Assembly: GCF_003815655.1 (NCBI RefSeq)
Contig: NZ_CP033917.1
Span: 3,596,001-3,660,000 of the forward strand
Direction of reading: 5' to 3'
DNA length: 64,000 nt
From: Chryseobacterium sp. G0201
GTDB taxonomy: Bacteria > Bacteroidota > Bacteroidia > Flavobacteriales > Weeksellaceae
Position numbers and translations under genes: made by a program. The number at the start of each line of letters is the position of its first letter. The stretch's first letter is position 1. This document shows positions 1 through 8,645 of the stretch, piece after piece. The notes beneath the pieces are model-generated. The model did no database searches. It had not been told where the DNA came from and saw only the letters and a program-made list of their open reading frames with translations.

Positions 1-2
1 AA

Positions 3-380
3 AATTCCGTTGATCATAATGTTATATACAAACAAAATGAAGCCGGAATTTGGTACAGCCCATCATTAATGCTCGGGAAATATTTTGTACTGATTGCTCA
101 AGTTGATGCTCACTATGTTTGGGGACAGCAGGTTTCAGGAACCTCAGAATCAATGGAAAATTTTAATGGATACCGTTTGCGCGCTTATCCTTTGATTGGA
201 ATTGTTCTGGGTGGCGGTTGGGCACTCAAATTCAAATTTGCAGAGCTTTCTATGTTGCAGACCAAGGCAAAGGAAGGCTGGACGAAAACGTATGTGGCAG
301 GAATCAGCGGTTCAACATTCGGAGTAGGGATTTCCAAAAATCTTGACTTCAGAAAAAAAACTAAAAAAAATGATAATTAA
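3..380 (+). CDS. C-terminal part of an outer-membrane beta-barrel-like protein (5' truncated by window)
   Basis: The frame is open from the first bases of the window, so the true start lies to the left; 125 residues are visible. An internal ATG at 69 is unlikely to be the start because coding continues upstream without a stop. The visible part has alternating polar/hydrophobic and aromatic-rich stretches with Gly-rich turns (for example GIVLGGGWALKFKF and STFGVGISKNLDF), as in the strands of a small beta-barrel, and ends in a Lys/Asn-rich tail. Its stop overlaps the start of ureE, so it is cotranscribed with the urease accessory genes. A role in moving urea or nickel across the outer membrane is inference from position only; I cannot name the family from this fragment. 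Confidence 0.6.
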   Translation, partial: NSVDHNVIYKQNEAGIWYSPSLMLGKYFVLIAQVDAHYVWGQQVSGTSESMENFNGYRLRAYPLIGIVLGGGWALKFKFAELSMLQTKAKEGWTKTYVAGISGSTFGVGISKNLDFRKKTKKNDN

Positions 381-882
381 CGAAACTTTAGGTAACATTT
401 CAGAGAAGACAATTGTTGAAAAATCAATAGATTATCTCGATCTGGAATGGTTTGAATCTACAAAAAGAATTCAACGTAAAAAGACGCGTCAGGGAGAAGA
501 TGTTGCTATTAAATTTCTTAGAGAAGGTCAACGCCTCAGAGAAGGCGATATTCTTTATGAAAGCGAAGAAAAACTCATTGTTGTCAATATTTTGGAGACA
601 GAAGCAATTGTAATTTCTCCGGATTCTATGTTGGAAATGGGAACGGTCTGTTATGAAATTGGGAACAAACATATTCCGCTTTTTATACAGGAAAATAAAG
701 TGTTGCTGCCTTTTGAAATGCCGATGTACAGATGGCTGGAAGTAAGTGGTTTTAAACCTGAAAAACACTCTGTAAAGTTGTTGAATCTTCTCAAATCAAA
801 TGTAGAACCTCACGGACACGGAAGTCTAGGCTCATCAATTTTCACTAAAATTTTAAAAATGGCAGCTCCAAAAGATGAATAA
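370..882 (+). CDS. ureE: Urease accessory protein UreE (nickel metallochaperone)
   Basis: This 170-residue protein has the UreE layout: an N-terminal peptide-binding-like domain with QRKKTRQGEDVAIKFLREGQ and a rise into LREGDILY, followed by a metal-binding domain with the typical YEIGNKHIPLF segment. The family delivers nickel to the UreG-containing activation complex in the cytoplasm. The His-rich C-terminal tail of many UreE proteins is reduced here to PHGHGS. An in-frame ATG at 343 lies inside the upstream gene; the ATG at 370 is preferred because it gives the normal UreE N-terminus and overlaps the previous stop in the usual operon manner. ureF starts 8 bases before its end, which suggests coupled translation. 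Confidence 0.9.
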   Translation: MIINETLGNISEKTIVEKSIDYLDLEWFESTKRIQRKKTRQGEDVAIKFLREGQRLREGDILYESEEKLIVVNILETEAIVISPDSMLEMGTVCYEIGNKHIPLFIQENKVLLPFEMPMYRWLEVSGFKPEKHSVKLLNLLKSNVEPHGHGSLGSSIFTKILKMAAPKDE

Positions 883-1567
883 TATGAAATTTTTAGCCAG
901 CTTATTACATATTTCGGATCCAACTTTACCGATCGGAGGGTACACGCATTCCAACGGACTGGAAACTTTCGTGCAAAAAAGAATTGTACACAACAGAGAA
1001 ACCGCGCAGGAATTTGTAGAAAATATGCTCAAATATAATCTGAAATATAACGACGGGGCTTTTGTAAAATTAGCGTATGAAGCTACAGAATCTAAAGATT
1101 TAAAAACAATTTTAAGCTTGGATCAGGAATGTAACGCGTTGAAATGCCCGAAGGAAATCCGCCAGGCGAGCCAGAAATTAGGTTTGCGTTTAATCAAAAT
1201 TTTTAAAAGACATGAGAATTTTGAGTTGATGGAAGCTTATGAAAAAGCCGTTCAAAATCGTGAAGCAAGTTCTCATTACAGTATTATTTTCGGAATGTAT
1301 GCGAGTTTATTGAAAATTCCACTTCAGGAAGCACTTTTCGGGTTTTACTATACTTCTTCGGCGGGGATAATCACAAATGCCGTAAAGTTGGTACCTCTTG
1401 GACAGCTTGACGGACAGGATATTCTGTTCAAATTATATTCAATAATGGAAAAAACAGCGCAGGAAACCATAGAACTCGACAGAGATTTAGTAGGTCTTTG
1501 TAATACCTCTTTTGATATCCGTTGTATGCAGCATGAAAGGTTGTATTCAAGGCTTTACATGTCTTAA
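875..1567 (+). CDS. ureF: Urease accessory protein UreF
   Basis: A 230-residue, largely helical protein with the conserved UreF opening (LLHISDPTLPIGGYTHSNGLE) and the later segments EASSHYSIIFGMYA and a C-terminal QHERLYSRLY. UreF binds the UreD-urease complex and recruits UreG, controlling GTP-dependent nickel insertion. The ATG at 875 overlaps the ureE stop; a second ATG at 884 would remove only three residues and cannot be excluded. About 160 non-coding bases carrying a dispersed repeat separate it from ureG, unusual inside this otherwise tight operon. Confidence 0.93.
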   Translation: MNNMKFLASLLHISDPTLPIGGYTHSNGLETFVQKRIVHNRETAQEFVENMLKYNLKYNDGAFVKLAYEATESKDLKTILSLDQECNALKCPKEIRQASQKLGLRLIKIFKRHENFELMEAYEKAVQNREASSHYSIIFGMYASLLKIPLQEALFGFYYTSSAGIITNAVKLVPLGQLDGQDILFKLYSIMEKTAQETIELDRDLVGLCNTSFDIRCMQHERLYSRLYMS

Positions 1568-1571
1568 TAAG

Positions 1572-1619
1572 TGAATTGTAAATATATGTAAAATTGACTT
1601 ATTGACCATTCACAATTCA
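1572..1619. repeat. Inverted repeat in the ureF-ureG gap
   Basis: The arms TGAATTGT (1572-1579) and ACAATTCA (1612-1619) are perfect complements around a 32-base AT-rich loop. The right arm belongs to a 12-base string, ATTCACAATTCA, that recurs at the right end of the hairpin at 3884-3945, so this is probably a member of a small dispersed family rather than a site specific to urease. Confidence 0.5.
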
Positions 1620-1625
1620 TTTCTT

Positions 1626-1702
1626 CGCTGAGTGGAACGCCCTTGCGAACTTAAAAATATTCATAACTAAAATCAAAAAAATCCTTGCGGACTTTGCGAT
1701 AA
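1626..1702 (+). repeat. Dispersed intergenic element, copy 1
   Basis: The copy begins near CGCTGAGTGGAACGCC, carries the core CCTTGCGAACTTAAAA, then an A-rich spacer, and ends with CCTTGCGGACTTTGCG. The same order of blocks is found at five other places in this window. It sits between ureF and ureG, inside what should be one transcript, with the same orientation as transcription. Confidence 0.65.
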
Positions 1703-1727
1703 AAATAAAAAACAGAAGCAATTTAAA

Positions 1728-2366
1728 ATGGAAAATAGAAAATATATAAAAGTAGGAGTTGCCGGACCTGTAGGTTCAGGAAAAACAGCTTTATTAGAAA
1801 GATTAAGCAGAAAATTATACGGAACATATGATCTTGGAGTAATTACCAATGACATTTATACAAAAGAAGATGCAGAATTTATGGCTAAAAACAGTCTTCT
1901 TCCTCATGACAGAATTATCGGGGTAGAAACAGGCGGTTGCCCTCACACTGCGATTCGTGAAGATGCAAGTATGAATTTGGAAGCGGTAGATGAATTGGCA
2001 GCCCGCTTTCCGGAGATTGAATTGATATTTATCGAAAGTGGAGGTGATAATCTGTCCGCAACATTCAGTCCGGATCTTGCTGACGTTACCATTTTTATCA
2101 TTGATGTAGCGGAAGGTGAAAAAATCCCAAGAAAAGGAGGGCCTGGTATTACAAGATCTGATTTGTTAATTATCAATAAAATAGATTTAGCTCCTCACGT
2201 TGGAGCAAGCCTTGAAGTAATGGAAAATGATACCAGAAGAATGAGAAACGGAACTCCTTTCGTATTTACCAACCTTAAAACCGATGAAGGTCTTGACAAA
2301 GTGATCGGTTGGGTGAAAAAATACGCCTTATTGGAAGAAATCGAAGAACCGAATCTTGTAAGATAA
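1728..2366 (+). CDS. ureG: Urease accessory GTPase UreG
   Basis: This 212-residue SIMIBI-class GTPase has a P-loop at residues 13-20 (GPVGSGKT), the metal-binding Cys-Pro-His at 71-73 that holds nickel in the UreG dimer, the conserved [15 protein letters not shown] segment near 103, and the guanine-specificity NKID at 150-153. Length and motifs are those of an intact family member. UreG hydrolyses GTP to drive nickel transfer into apo-urease together with UreD, UreF and UreE. Its stop is followed immediately by the ureD start, so the two are translated together. Confidence 0.97.
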   Translation: MENRKYIKVGVAGPVGSGKTALLERLSRKLYGTYDLGVITNDIYTKEDAEFMAKNSLLPHDRIIGVETGGCPHTAIREDASMNLEAVDELAARFPEIELIFIESGGDNLSATFSPDLADVTIFIIDVAEGEKIPRKGGPGITRSDLLIINKIDLAPHVGASLEVMENDTRRMRNGTPFVFTNLKTDEGLDKVIGWVKKYALLEEIEEPNLVR

Positions 2367-3152
2367 ATGGATAGTCGCTTACATATTATAGCTGGACACA
2401 AAGCCGGGAAATCCTATGTGAAAGATCTTTTTGTATCACCTCCTTTTCGTGTGGTTTCTGTAGGACAGCGGAAAAGTGATAATAAACTATATCAGATCAT
2501 AATGAGTTCTTCCCCCGGAATTCTGGATGGTGACCGCTATCAGCTGGATATTGAGTTGGAAAAAGGTTCTGCATTACAGCTTCAGTCACAGTCTTATCAG
2601 AGATTATTCAATATGAAAGATGAAGCCGTTCAGCAGTTGAATATTTCTATGGAGGATGATACTTCTTTTGCCTATGTTCCGCATCCCGTGGTTCCGCATG
2701 AAGATTCGAATTTTAAAAGTAAAGCTAAGATCAATATTGGTGAAAACAGCCAGGTGATCATGGGTGAAATTATTACCTGCGGACGAAAGCATTACGGAGA
2801 ACTTTTTAAGCTTAAAAAATTCCAGAATCTCACAGAAATTTACCATAAAGATAAATTAATGGTGAAAGATAACGTGCTTATTCAGCCTGATTTGTTTCCT
2901 ATTAAAAGCATCGGCAATCTAGAAGAATATACCCATCAGGGAACTCTTATTTTTTATAGCACAAAAAAGGATTTGGATAAAAATTATTTGATCGAAATCA
3001 TTTACACTCAAATAGAATCCCAAGATGAAATGGAGATAGGTATCTCAGCAATGGAAGATAACGGATTTATCATCAGAGCATTGGGAAATGGCGGAGAAGT
3101 AATGTATAATTTTTTCCTTAAAGTTCAGGAAATCCTTTGGGAATTAGAATAA
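2367..3152 (+). CDS. ureD: Urease accessory protein UreD (UreH in some nomenclatures)
   Basis: The 261-residue product matches the UreD family: an N-terminal region ending in SSSPGILDGDRYQLDIELEKGSA (shown here in parts as PGILDGDRYQLDI and LEKGSA), the QSYQRLFNMK segment, the VPHPVVPHEDSNF turn, and the EIITCGRKHYGE motif. UreD binds urease directly and provides the tunnel through which nickel reaches the active site. It begins at the base after the ureG stop. Sequence is more divergent than UreG, as usual for this family, but the motif order is complete. Confidence 0.92.
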   Translation: MDSRLHIIAGHKAGKSYVKDLFVSPPFRVVSVGQRKSDNKLYQIIMSSSPGILDGDRYQLDIELEKGSALQLQSQSYQRLFNMKDEAVQQLNISMEDDTSFAYVPHPVVPHEDSNFKSKAKINIGENSQVIMGEIITCGRKHYGELFKLKKFQNLTEIYHKDKLMVKDNVLIQPDLFPIKSIGNLEEYTHQGTLIFYSTKKDLDKNYLIEIIYTQIESQDEMEIGISAMEDNGFIIRALGNGGEVMYNFFLKVQEILWELE

Positions 3153-3165
3153 ATAAAATTAAAAA

Positions 3166-3867
3166 ATGAATGCAACTATTTGGGCATTAATGCTGAGTGC
3201 CATATCCATAAGTTTTATCCATACCGCAACCGGACCGGATCATTATCTGCCATTTATTGTGTTATCAAAATCAAAAAAATGGAGCAGAAGCAGAACTATT
3301 CTGTTAACGATTGCCTGTGGTTTTGGTCACGTTTTAAGTTCTTTGGTGATAGGCGCAATCGGAGTTTTTCTTGGATGGCAGCTTAATCAGTTTGCATGGT
3401 TTCAGGATATCAGAGGGAATATTTCGGGATGGGCATTGCTTATTTTTGGGATCGCTTACCTTATTTATGGATTGATTCAGGCTGCAAGAAATAAACCTCA
3501 CAAACATTTCGATGTATTGGGAGACGATGTTTACGTCTACGAGCACAATCACACCGAAATGGTAATGCCACAAAGCAGAATAAAGGTAACACCTTTTGTC
3601 CTTTTCATGATCTTCGTGATGGGACCGAGCGAGCCGCTTACTCCGCTACTTTTTTATTCAGGATTAAACCGTTCTGTAACTGAAATCTTAGCATTGGTAC
3701 TTCCGTTTACCCTAACAACAGTGGCAACGATGCTTGGAATGGTTTTACTCGGCAGATATGGATATTCAACCTTATTCAATACCGAAAAACTGGAACGTTA
3801 CATGGGCGTGATAAGTGGAGCAGTAGTTACGATATGCGGTGTAGGAATGGTTTTTTTAGGCTGGTAG
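3166..3867 (+). CDS. UreH-like membrane permease, probable nickel transporter of the urease operon
   Basis: A 233-residue integral membrane protein with about six hydrophobic segments. The first contains HTATGPDH (His19 to Asp25-His26), close to the HX4DH nickel signature of NiCoT permeases but with five residues between the His and the Asp-His pair. A His-rich cytoplasmic or periplasmic loop (HKHFDVLGDD, YEHNHTE) lies mid-protein, and the fourth segment holds GPSEPLTPLLFYSG, as in UreH/TauE-related permeases. The gene follows ureD by 13 bases. Position and motifs point to nickel uptake for urease; direct nickel specificity is inference. Confidence 0.75.
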   Translation: MNATIWALMLSAISISFIHTATGPDHYLPFIVLSKSKKWSRSRTILLTIACGFGHVLSSLVIGAIGVFLGWQLNQFAWFQDIRGNISGWALLIFGIAYLIYGLIQAARNKPHKHFDVLGDDVYVYEHNHTEMVMPQSRIKVTPFVLFMIFVMGPSEPLTPLLFYSGLNRSVTEILALVLPFTLTTVATMLGMVLLGRYGYSTLFNTEKLERYMGVISGAVVTICGVGMVFLGW

Positions 3868-3883
3868 CGAATGGTGAATAGTC

Positions 3884-3945
3884 AATTTGGCGTTGCCAGT
3901 GAATTTGATCCTTGTATTGACAAGCGAAGCAAATTCACTATTCAC
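3884..3945. repeat. Nested inverted repeat upstream of the urea transporter
   Basis: An outer pair GTGAATAGT / ACTATTCAC (3884-3892 and 3937-3945) encloses an alternative inner hairpin: AGTGAATTTG (3898-3907) pairs with CAAATTCACT (3930-3939), and inside it CTTGT pairs with ACAAG. The outer and inner right arms overlap, so the two folds compete. The element ends with ATTCACAATTCA, shared with the repeat at 1572-1619. It may act as a transcript stabiliser or attenuator between the permease and the transporter. Confidence 0.6.
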
Positions 3946-4007
3946 AATTCACTCTTTTAGTCTAAATCATTTATCATCTATCAATGATCATTTATAAAAT
4001 TAAAACT

Positions 4008-4898
4008 ATGGATAAATTTTTTCAAAAAATACCTTTTATAGATAATATTTTAAAGGGAATCGGGCAGATCATGCTTCAGGAAAACAGATGGACAGGGCTT
4101 TTATTCCTTATCGGGATTTTTATGGGAAGCTGGGAAGGCGGTATTGCTGTTCTGTTGTCTACAAGTGTAGGAACATTCACCGCGATGAAGCTTAACTATG
4201 ATAAATCTGAAATAAATGCAGGATTATACGGCTTTAGTGCAGCTTTGGTGGGAGTTGCTTTGTCTTTTATATTTCAGATAACGATCGTTATTTGGGTTCT
4301 TATTATTTTGGGTGGAGCATTGGCGACGATTATTCAGCATTTTTTTATTGTTAAAAAAATTCCTGTATTTACTTTTCCTTTTATTTTGGTGATCTGGATC
4401 AGTGTTTTTATGTTGCATCATTTTACACAGATTCCGCCATCTGAAATGATCAGTGCGGAAGCAGAAAAGTTGGATTATGACGAACTAATCGCTCCAATTA
4501 ATGGTTTTGGAGAAGTTATTTTCCAGGGAGGAATATTGTCCGGAGTTATCTTTTTTCTGGCTGTTTTTATCAGTTCTCCGGCAGCGGCTTTGTATGGTTT
4601 TGCAGGCTCTGTTTTGGGGGCTTATCTTTCTCACATCAATGGTGAGCCTGTAGATCAGGTTCATATGGGATTATTCGGTTTTAATGCGGTGCTTTCTGCT
4701 ATCGTTTTTTCAGGTTTCAAAAAAATAAACGGTTTATGGGTGTTACTTTCTGTATTAATTACCGTCGGAATCGATGATTTTTTGATTGATCACAACCTAT
4801 TAACTGAGGTAGGAGGCGTCCTTACTTTTCCTTTTGTGGCAGGAACGTGGATCACTTTATTAATTCAGAAAATTTTTATTCCTAAAAAAGAGAACTAA
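4008..4898 (+). CDS. Urea transporter (UT/SLC14 family)
   Basis: The 296-residue membrane protein has the internal duplication of urea transporters: GLYGFSAALVGVAL in the first half and GLFGFNAVLSAIVF in the second, each preceded by a pore-forming hydrophobic segment. These line the selectivity filter that conducts urea through the cytoplasmic membrane. An ATG at 3984 would add eight residues (MIIYKIKT); 4008 is chosen because it gives the compact start MDKFFQKIPF and because the upstream ATG falls in repeat-like intergenic sequence. Location in the urease operon fits substrate import. Confidence 0.9.
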   Translation: MDKFFQKIPFIDNILKGIGQIMLQENRWTGLLFLIGIFMGSWEGGIAVLLSTSVGTFTAMKLNYDKSEINAGLYGFSAALVGVALSFIFQITIVIWVLIILGGALATIIQHFFIVKKIPVFTFPFILVIWISVFMLHHFTQIPPSEMISAEAEKLDYDELIAPINGFGEVIFQGGILSGVIFFLAVFISSPAAALYGFAGSVLGAYLSHINGEPVDQVHMGLFGFNAVLSAIVFSGFKKINGLWVLLSVLITVGIDDFLIDHNLLTEVGGVLTFPFVAGTWITLLIQKIFIPKKEN

Positions 4899-4935
4899 AA
4901 TATTTAGACTAAAAAATCAATTAAAGAGAATATCA

Positions 4936-7188
4936 ATGAAGAGAGCTCAAATAATGGTTGCCTTTCTTGTCTTAATAATGAACGGAGTGGCTATGGCGCA
5001 GGAAAAAGGAACGGAAAAACAATCATTTATTAAAGATGCAGATGATAAATTTCCGATTAGTGATGCTTTGATAAAATACAATCATGGGAATGATCATACG
5101 CATTCTGGATCTGACGGATCATTTAAATTTAATGTTCAGTCGTTTCCGGATACTTTGGTTATCAATCGTAACGGATATGATGAGGTGAAATTGGTGATTA
5201 ATAACGATGAAGATAAAAACAAAGTTATTTTTCTTCAGCATAAGCCTTTTCAGATCTCTGAAGTAGAGATTAATCACAGTTCGTTTCTTTCGGCTATCAC
5301 AAAGGTTGATTTGAACAAATTTCCTGTAAATTCTGCTCAGGATCTGTTACGAAAAGTTCCGGGACTGTTTATCGCCCAACATGCAGGAGGAGGAAAAGCA
5401 GAACAGCTTTTTTTAAGAGGTTTTGATGCCGATCACGGAACCGATGTCAGCGTAAATGTAGACGGAATGCCCGTAAATATTGTCTCACATGCTCATGGAC
5501 AGGGATATTCAGATCTCCATTTTATTATTCCGGAAACGGTTAATAATATCGATTTCGGAAAAGGAGCCTACTATATTGATCGCGGAGATTTTGATACTGC
5601 AGGTTACGTTGACTTTCAGACGTATGATAAGCTGAAAAACAGCATGGTAAAGCTGGAAGGAGGTTCTTTTAACTCAAAAAGAATGTTGGGAATGTTTAAT
5701 ATCATCAATGATCCGAATAAAAGACAAAACGCTTATGTTGCAGCAGAATACAACTACACCGATGGTCCGTTTGATGTAAAACAAAACTTCAACAGGGTAA
5801 ATATTTTCGGAAAATATAACCAATGGATTACCGATAAAGATTATTTTAATATTCAGTTTTCTACATTCAATTCTTCATGGAATGCTTCCGGACAGATTCC
5901 TGAACGTGCCGTAAATGAAGGAATTATCGATCGCTGGGGAAGTATCGATCCTACAGAAGGTGGAAGTACTTCACGAACCAATCTTCAGATGAATTACAAG
6001 CATATCATCTCTCCATCCGAGCAGATTGAAGCGATGGCTTGGTATTCTAAATATGATTTTAATCTGTATTCTGACTTTACATTTTATTTAAAAGATAAAG
6101 ATCACGGCGATGAAATCGAGCAGAAAGACGGAAGAAATATATACGGAACCGAAATTAAATATACCAAAAGTTTTTCTCTGCCAAACAGCGCATTAAACTG
6201 GATCTCAGGAGTAGGATTCCGAAATGATGATATTAATACATTACAGCTTAATCATGTGTATCACAGAGATTTATTATTGGATAAAATGGCTGATGTTAAC
6301 GGAACAGAAACTAATCTCCATGCTTATTCCGGATTAATCTGGAAAACAGGAAAATGGACGATTAATCCTGCCTTGAGAGTTGATCATTTTATATTTAATA
6401 TGCATAATTTATTGGATTATGATCAGCTGCCTTCCGGACAGTCATCTGAAGGAACAAGATTAAGTCCAAAACTTAATTTTTCCTATGCTGCTAATGACAA
6501 GGTTATGTGGTTTTTGAAAACAGGAATGGGATTCCATTCCAACGACATGAGAGTGGTTGTTCAAGAAAAAGATGCGAAAACTTTACCATATTCTATCGGC
6601 GGAGATCTTGGAGTTAGATTACATCCTTTCAAATCGTTAATTATTACGCCGACAATCTGGTATCTGGCTTTACAACAGGAGTTTGTGTATGTGGGAGATG
6701 ATGCTGTGGTTGAGCCTTCCGGAAGATCAAGACGTTACGGTGCCGATTTAGGAATCCGTTTTCAACCGTTAGAAAATCTGTATCTGAATGCCGATATTAA
6801 TTATTCTCATGCCCGATTTGTGGATGAACAAAAAGGGGAGAATTATGTTCCGTTAGCTCCGGTAATAACGAGCACAGGTTCCGTAAACTGGGATTTTCTG
6901 AATGGTTTTTCTCTTGGATTACAATACCGTTATTTGGGTGATAGGCCTGCAGTTGAAGATAACAGTCTTCGTACGAAAGCTTATTTTGTGAATGATCTTG
7001 TGCTTTCTTACAATCGTGCAAAATGGGGTGCTAATCTACAGATCAACAACCTTTTCAACGTAAAATGGAATGAAGCCCAATTTGCTACAGAAACCCAATT
7101 GAAAAATGAAGCCGAACCTATTACGGATATTACCTACACTCCGGGAATTCCTTTTGGAGTAAAAATGGGTGTGTTTTATAAGTTTTAA
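4936..7188 (+). CDS. TonB-dependent receptor of the urease operon
   Basis: A 750-residue outer-membrane receptor: signal peptide ending near AMAQ, a short carboxypeptidase-regulatory-like domain (about 30-105), the TonB plug (about 110-230, with the FPVNSAQDLLRKVPG and LRGFDADHGTDVSVNVDG motifs) and a 22-strand barrel ending in the aromatic KMGVFYKF. Two His-rich spots, NHGNDHTHSGSDG in the N-terminal domain and SHAHGQGYSDLHF in the plug, are suitable metal ligands. It starts 37 bases after the urea transporter. Transport of a nickel complex, as shown for receptors serving urease in other bacteria, is a reasonable inference; the substrate is unproved. Confidence 0.85.
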   Translation: MKRAQIMVAFLVLIMNGVAMAQEKGTEKQSFIKDADDKFPISDALIKYNHGNDHTHSGSDGSFKFNVQSFPDTLVINRNGYDEVKLVINNDEDKNKVIFLQHKPFQISEVEINHSSFLSAITKVDLNKFPVNSAQDLLRKVPGLFIAQHAGGGKAEQLFLRGFDADHGTDVSVNVDGMPVNIVSHAHGQGYSDLHFIIPETVNNIDFGKGAYYIDRGDFDTAGYVDFQTYDKLKNSMVKLEGGSFNSKRMLGMFNIINDPNKRQNAYVAAEYNYTDGPFDVKQNFNRVNIFGKYNQWITDKDYFNIQFSTFNSSWNASGQIPERAVNEGIIDRWGSIDPTEGGSTSRTNLQMNYKHIISPSEQIEAMAWYSKYDFNLYSDFTFYLKDKDHGDEIEQKDGRNIYGTEIKYTKSFSLPNSALNWISGVGFRNDDINTLQLNHVYHRDLLLDKMADVNGTETNLHAYSGLIWKTGKWTINPALRVDHFIFNMHNLLDYDQLPSGQSSEGTRLSPKLNFSYAANDKVMWFLKTGMGFHSNDMRVVVQEKDAKTLPYSIGGDLGVRLHPFKSLIITPTIWYLALQQEFVYVGDDAVVEPSGRSRRYGADLGIRFQPLENLYLNADINYSHARFVDEQKGENYVPLAPVITSTGSVNWDFLNGFSLGLQYRYLGDRPAVEDNSLRTKAYFVNDLVLSYNRAKWGANLQINNLFNVKWNEAQFATETQLKNEAEPITDITYTPGIPFGVKMGVFYKF

Positions 7189-7205
7189 AGTTTAAAATCG
7201 AGCAA

Positions 7206-7236
7206 TTAAGATATTATTTAAGCTTAATATTCTTAA
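7206..7236. repeat. AT-rich near-palindrome after the urease-operon receptor
   Basis: The segment opens with TTAAGATATTA and closes with TAATATTCTTAA around a central TAAGCTTA, giving an imperfect dyad. It lies 18 bases after the receptor stop and could end the urease operon transcript, although no long T-run follows. Confidence 0.4.
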
Positions 7237-7374
7237 TAATTTAAATTAAAATATTTAATGGTTGAAAAAAATATAAATCATTAATGTATTTGTGATTTAA
7301 AGAATTAATTAAACATTTAAAGTGCTTATTTTCAGCATAAAATTTGCATAACTTCGAAATTATAATTAACTGAT

Positions 7375-8265
7375 ATGGAAGTACTTTCCAATTTTCAATA
7401 TAAAAAGCTTTTTCTCCCAAATATTACAGAGAAAATCCTGTCCAACAACGCAGATATACAGCTTTACAGGCTTGAGGATTATCTTAAAGGGATTCTTATG
7501 CCTGTAATTCCTTATCGAACTACTTTTAATTTTATCATTTTTATTACCAATGGTCATATCAAGCAGTATCTGGATAATCAGGAATTTCAGGCTGAGAAAG
7601 GTGGAGTTATTTATATTAAACAGGGAACGATTACGGCAACGATAGAATTGTCTGATGATGCTGAAGGTTTTTTCTTGGCTTACGAAAATAATATTTTAAC
7701 CGAGCAGGAGCTTCCCAAGCATAAAACCAGTATTTTTTTCATGCCTCCTTTCATTAATTTGGATACACTTACTTATGGAACTGTCATGCAGCTTCTTACC
7801 ATTATGGAACAGGAATTATGGCTTAATAGTCTGAACTTGAATGAAGTGATTGTTACCATGCTCCATCTTATTTTAGTTAAAATATTAAGTACAGATTCCA
7901 ACAACCATCATAAATCTGCCAGCCGTCCAATGGAATTGTCTCTTCAGTTCCGGGAAATTTTGTTTAAATATCATGTGGGCGAAAAAAGAGTTGCTTTTTA
8001 TGCAGATAAATTGTCTGTTACAGAAAATTATCTTACCAAATGCATAAAAAATGTAACACAGAAGTCACCCAAACAATGGATCAACGAAATGGATATTAAT
8101 TATAGCAAAGCTTTGTTACATTCAAGTAAAGATATAGCGGAGATTGCTTATGACCTTAATTTTCATACAGCTTCCCATTTTACCCAGCTTTTTAAAAAAA
8201 TTACAGGAATTACCCCTAAAGAATACAGAATACAATTTTTGAAAGATAAAATGATCGTTTCCTAA
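7375..8265 (+). CDS. AraC-family transcriptional regulator
   Basis: A 296-residue cytoplasmic regulator. Residues 1-170 form a cupin-like sensing region (EFQAEKGGVIYIKQGTITA); residues about 190-290 are the AraC double helix-turn-helix with the typical second-helix signature (DIAEIAYDLNFHTASHFTQLFKKITGITPKEYR). The gene stands alone between two TonB receptor genes with a 186-base upstream region. It might control the upstream urease receptor or the downstream receptor/DUF4249 pair; nothing in the sequence decides which. Confidence 0.88.
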   Translation: MEVLSNFQYKKLFLPNITEKILSNNADIQLYRLEDYLKGILMPVIPYRTTFNFIIFITNGHIKQYLDNQEFQAEKGGVIYIKQGTITATIELSDDAEGFFLAYENNILTEQELPKHKTSIFFMPPFINLDTLTYGTVMQLLTIMEQELWLNSLNLNEVIVTMLHLILVKILSTDSNNHHKSASRPMELSLQFREILFKYHVGEKRVAFYADKLSVTENYLTKCIKNVTQKSPKQWINEMDINYSKALLHSSKDIAEIAYDLNFHTASHFTQLFKKITGITPKEYRIQFLKDKMIVS

Positions 8266-8645
8266 GTTAATTCTAATTAATATTCTTATTTCTCGAAAGT
8301 TGATGAGTTTAAGATATAAAGTCTTTAAATAGTAATATTTAAGGGCTTTTTTATTGATGATCAATCAATAAAAATCCAAAAATAGAAGAAAAAATATCGT
8401 TATAGAATTTAATATTTAGTTTTTTATTCATACTAAGGCAATAAATTTAGTATCAAAGTGTTTTTATTTCAAGTTGATATTTATCTTTGCAGTGAAATAT
8501 CCTAAAACAGGTCTGTTAATCAGAGAAAATAACTGTTTTTTGATCATTTTTTTGCTCAATTAATTTCCTGTTTCATCCATTTAATAAACATCAATAAACT
8601 ATAATTAATATTTAAGAAATTTTACTACATTAAATAATAAACTGA
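8266..8645. other. Intergenic region between the AraC-type gene and the TonB receptor gene
   Basis: The 380 bases are very AT-rich and hold no coding frame. Near the left end is a dyad, TTTTTATTGAT facing AATCAATAAAAA (about 8348-8374), that may terminate the regulator transcript. A candidate -7 box lies at 8482-8489. The rest, including the 150 bases after that box, shows nothing I can interpret except that it would be an untranslated leader. Confidence 0.5.
8482..8489 (+). promoter_or_regulatory. Candidate flavobacterial -7 box for the TonB receptor/DUF4249 operon
   Basis: TATCTTTG matches the Bacteroidota -7 consensus TAnnTTTG exactly. The expected TTTG about 19 bases upstream is represented only by a T-run, so the assignment is tentative. 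It would give a leader of roughly 150 bases. Confidence 0.4.
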
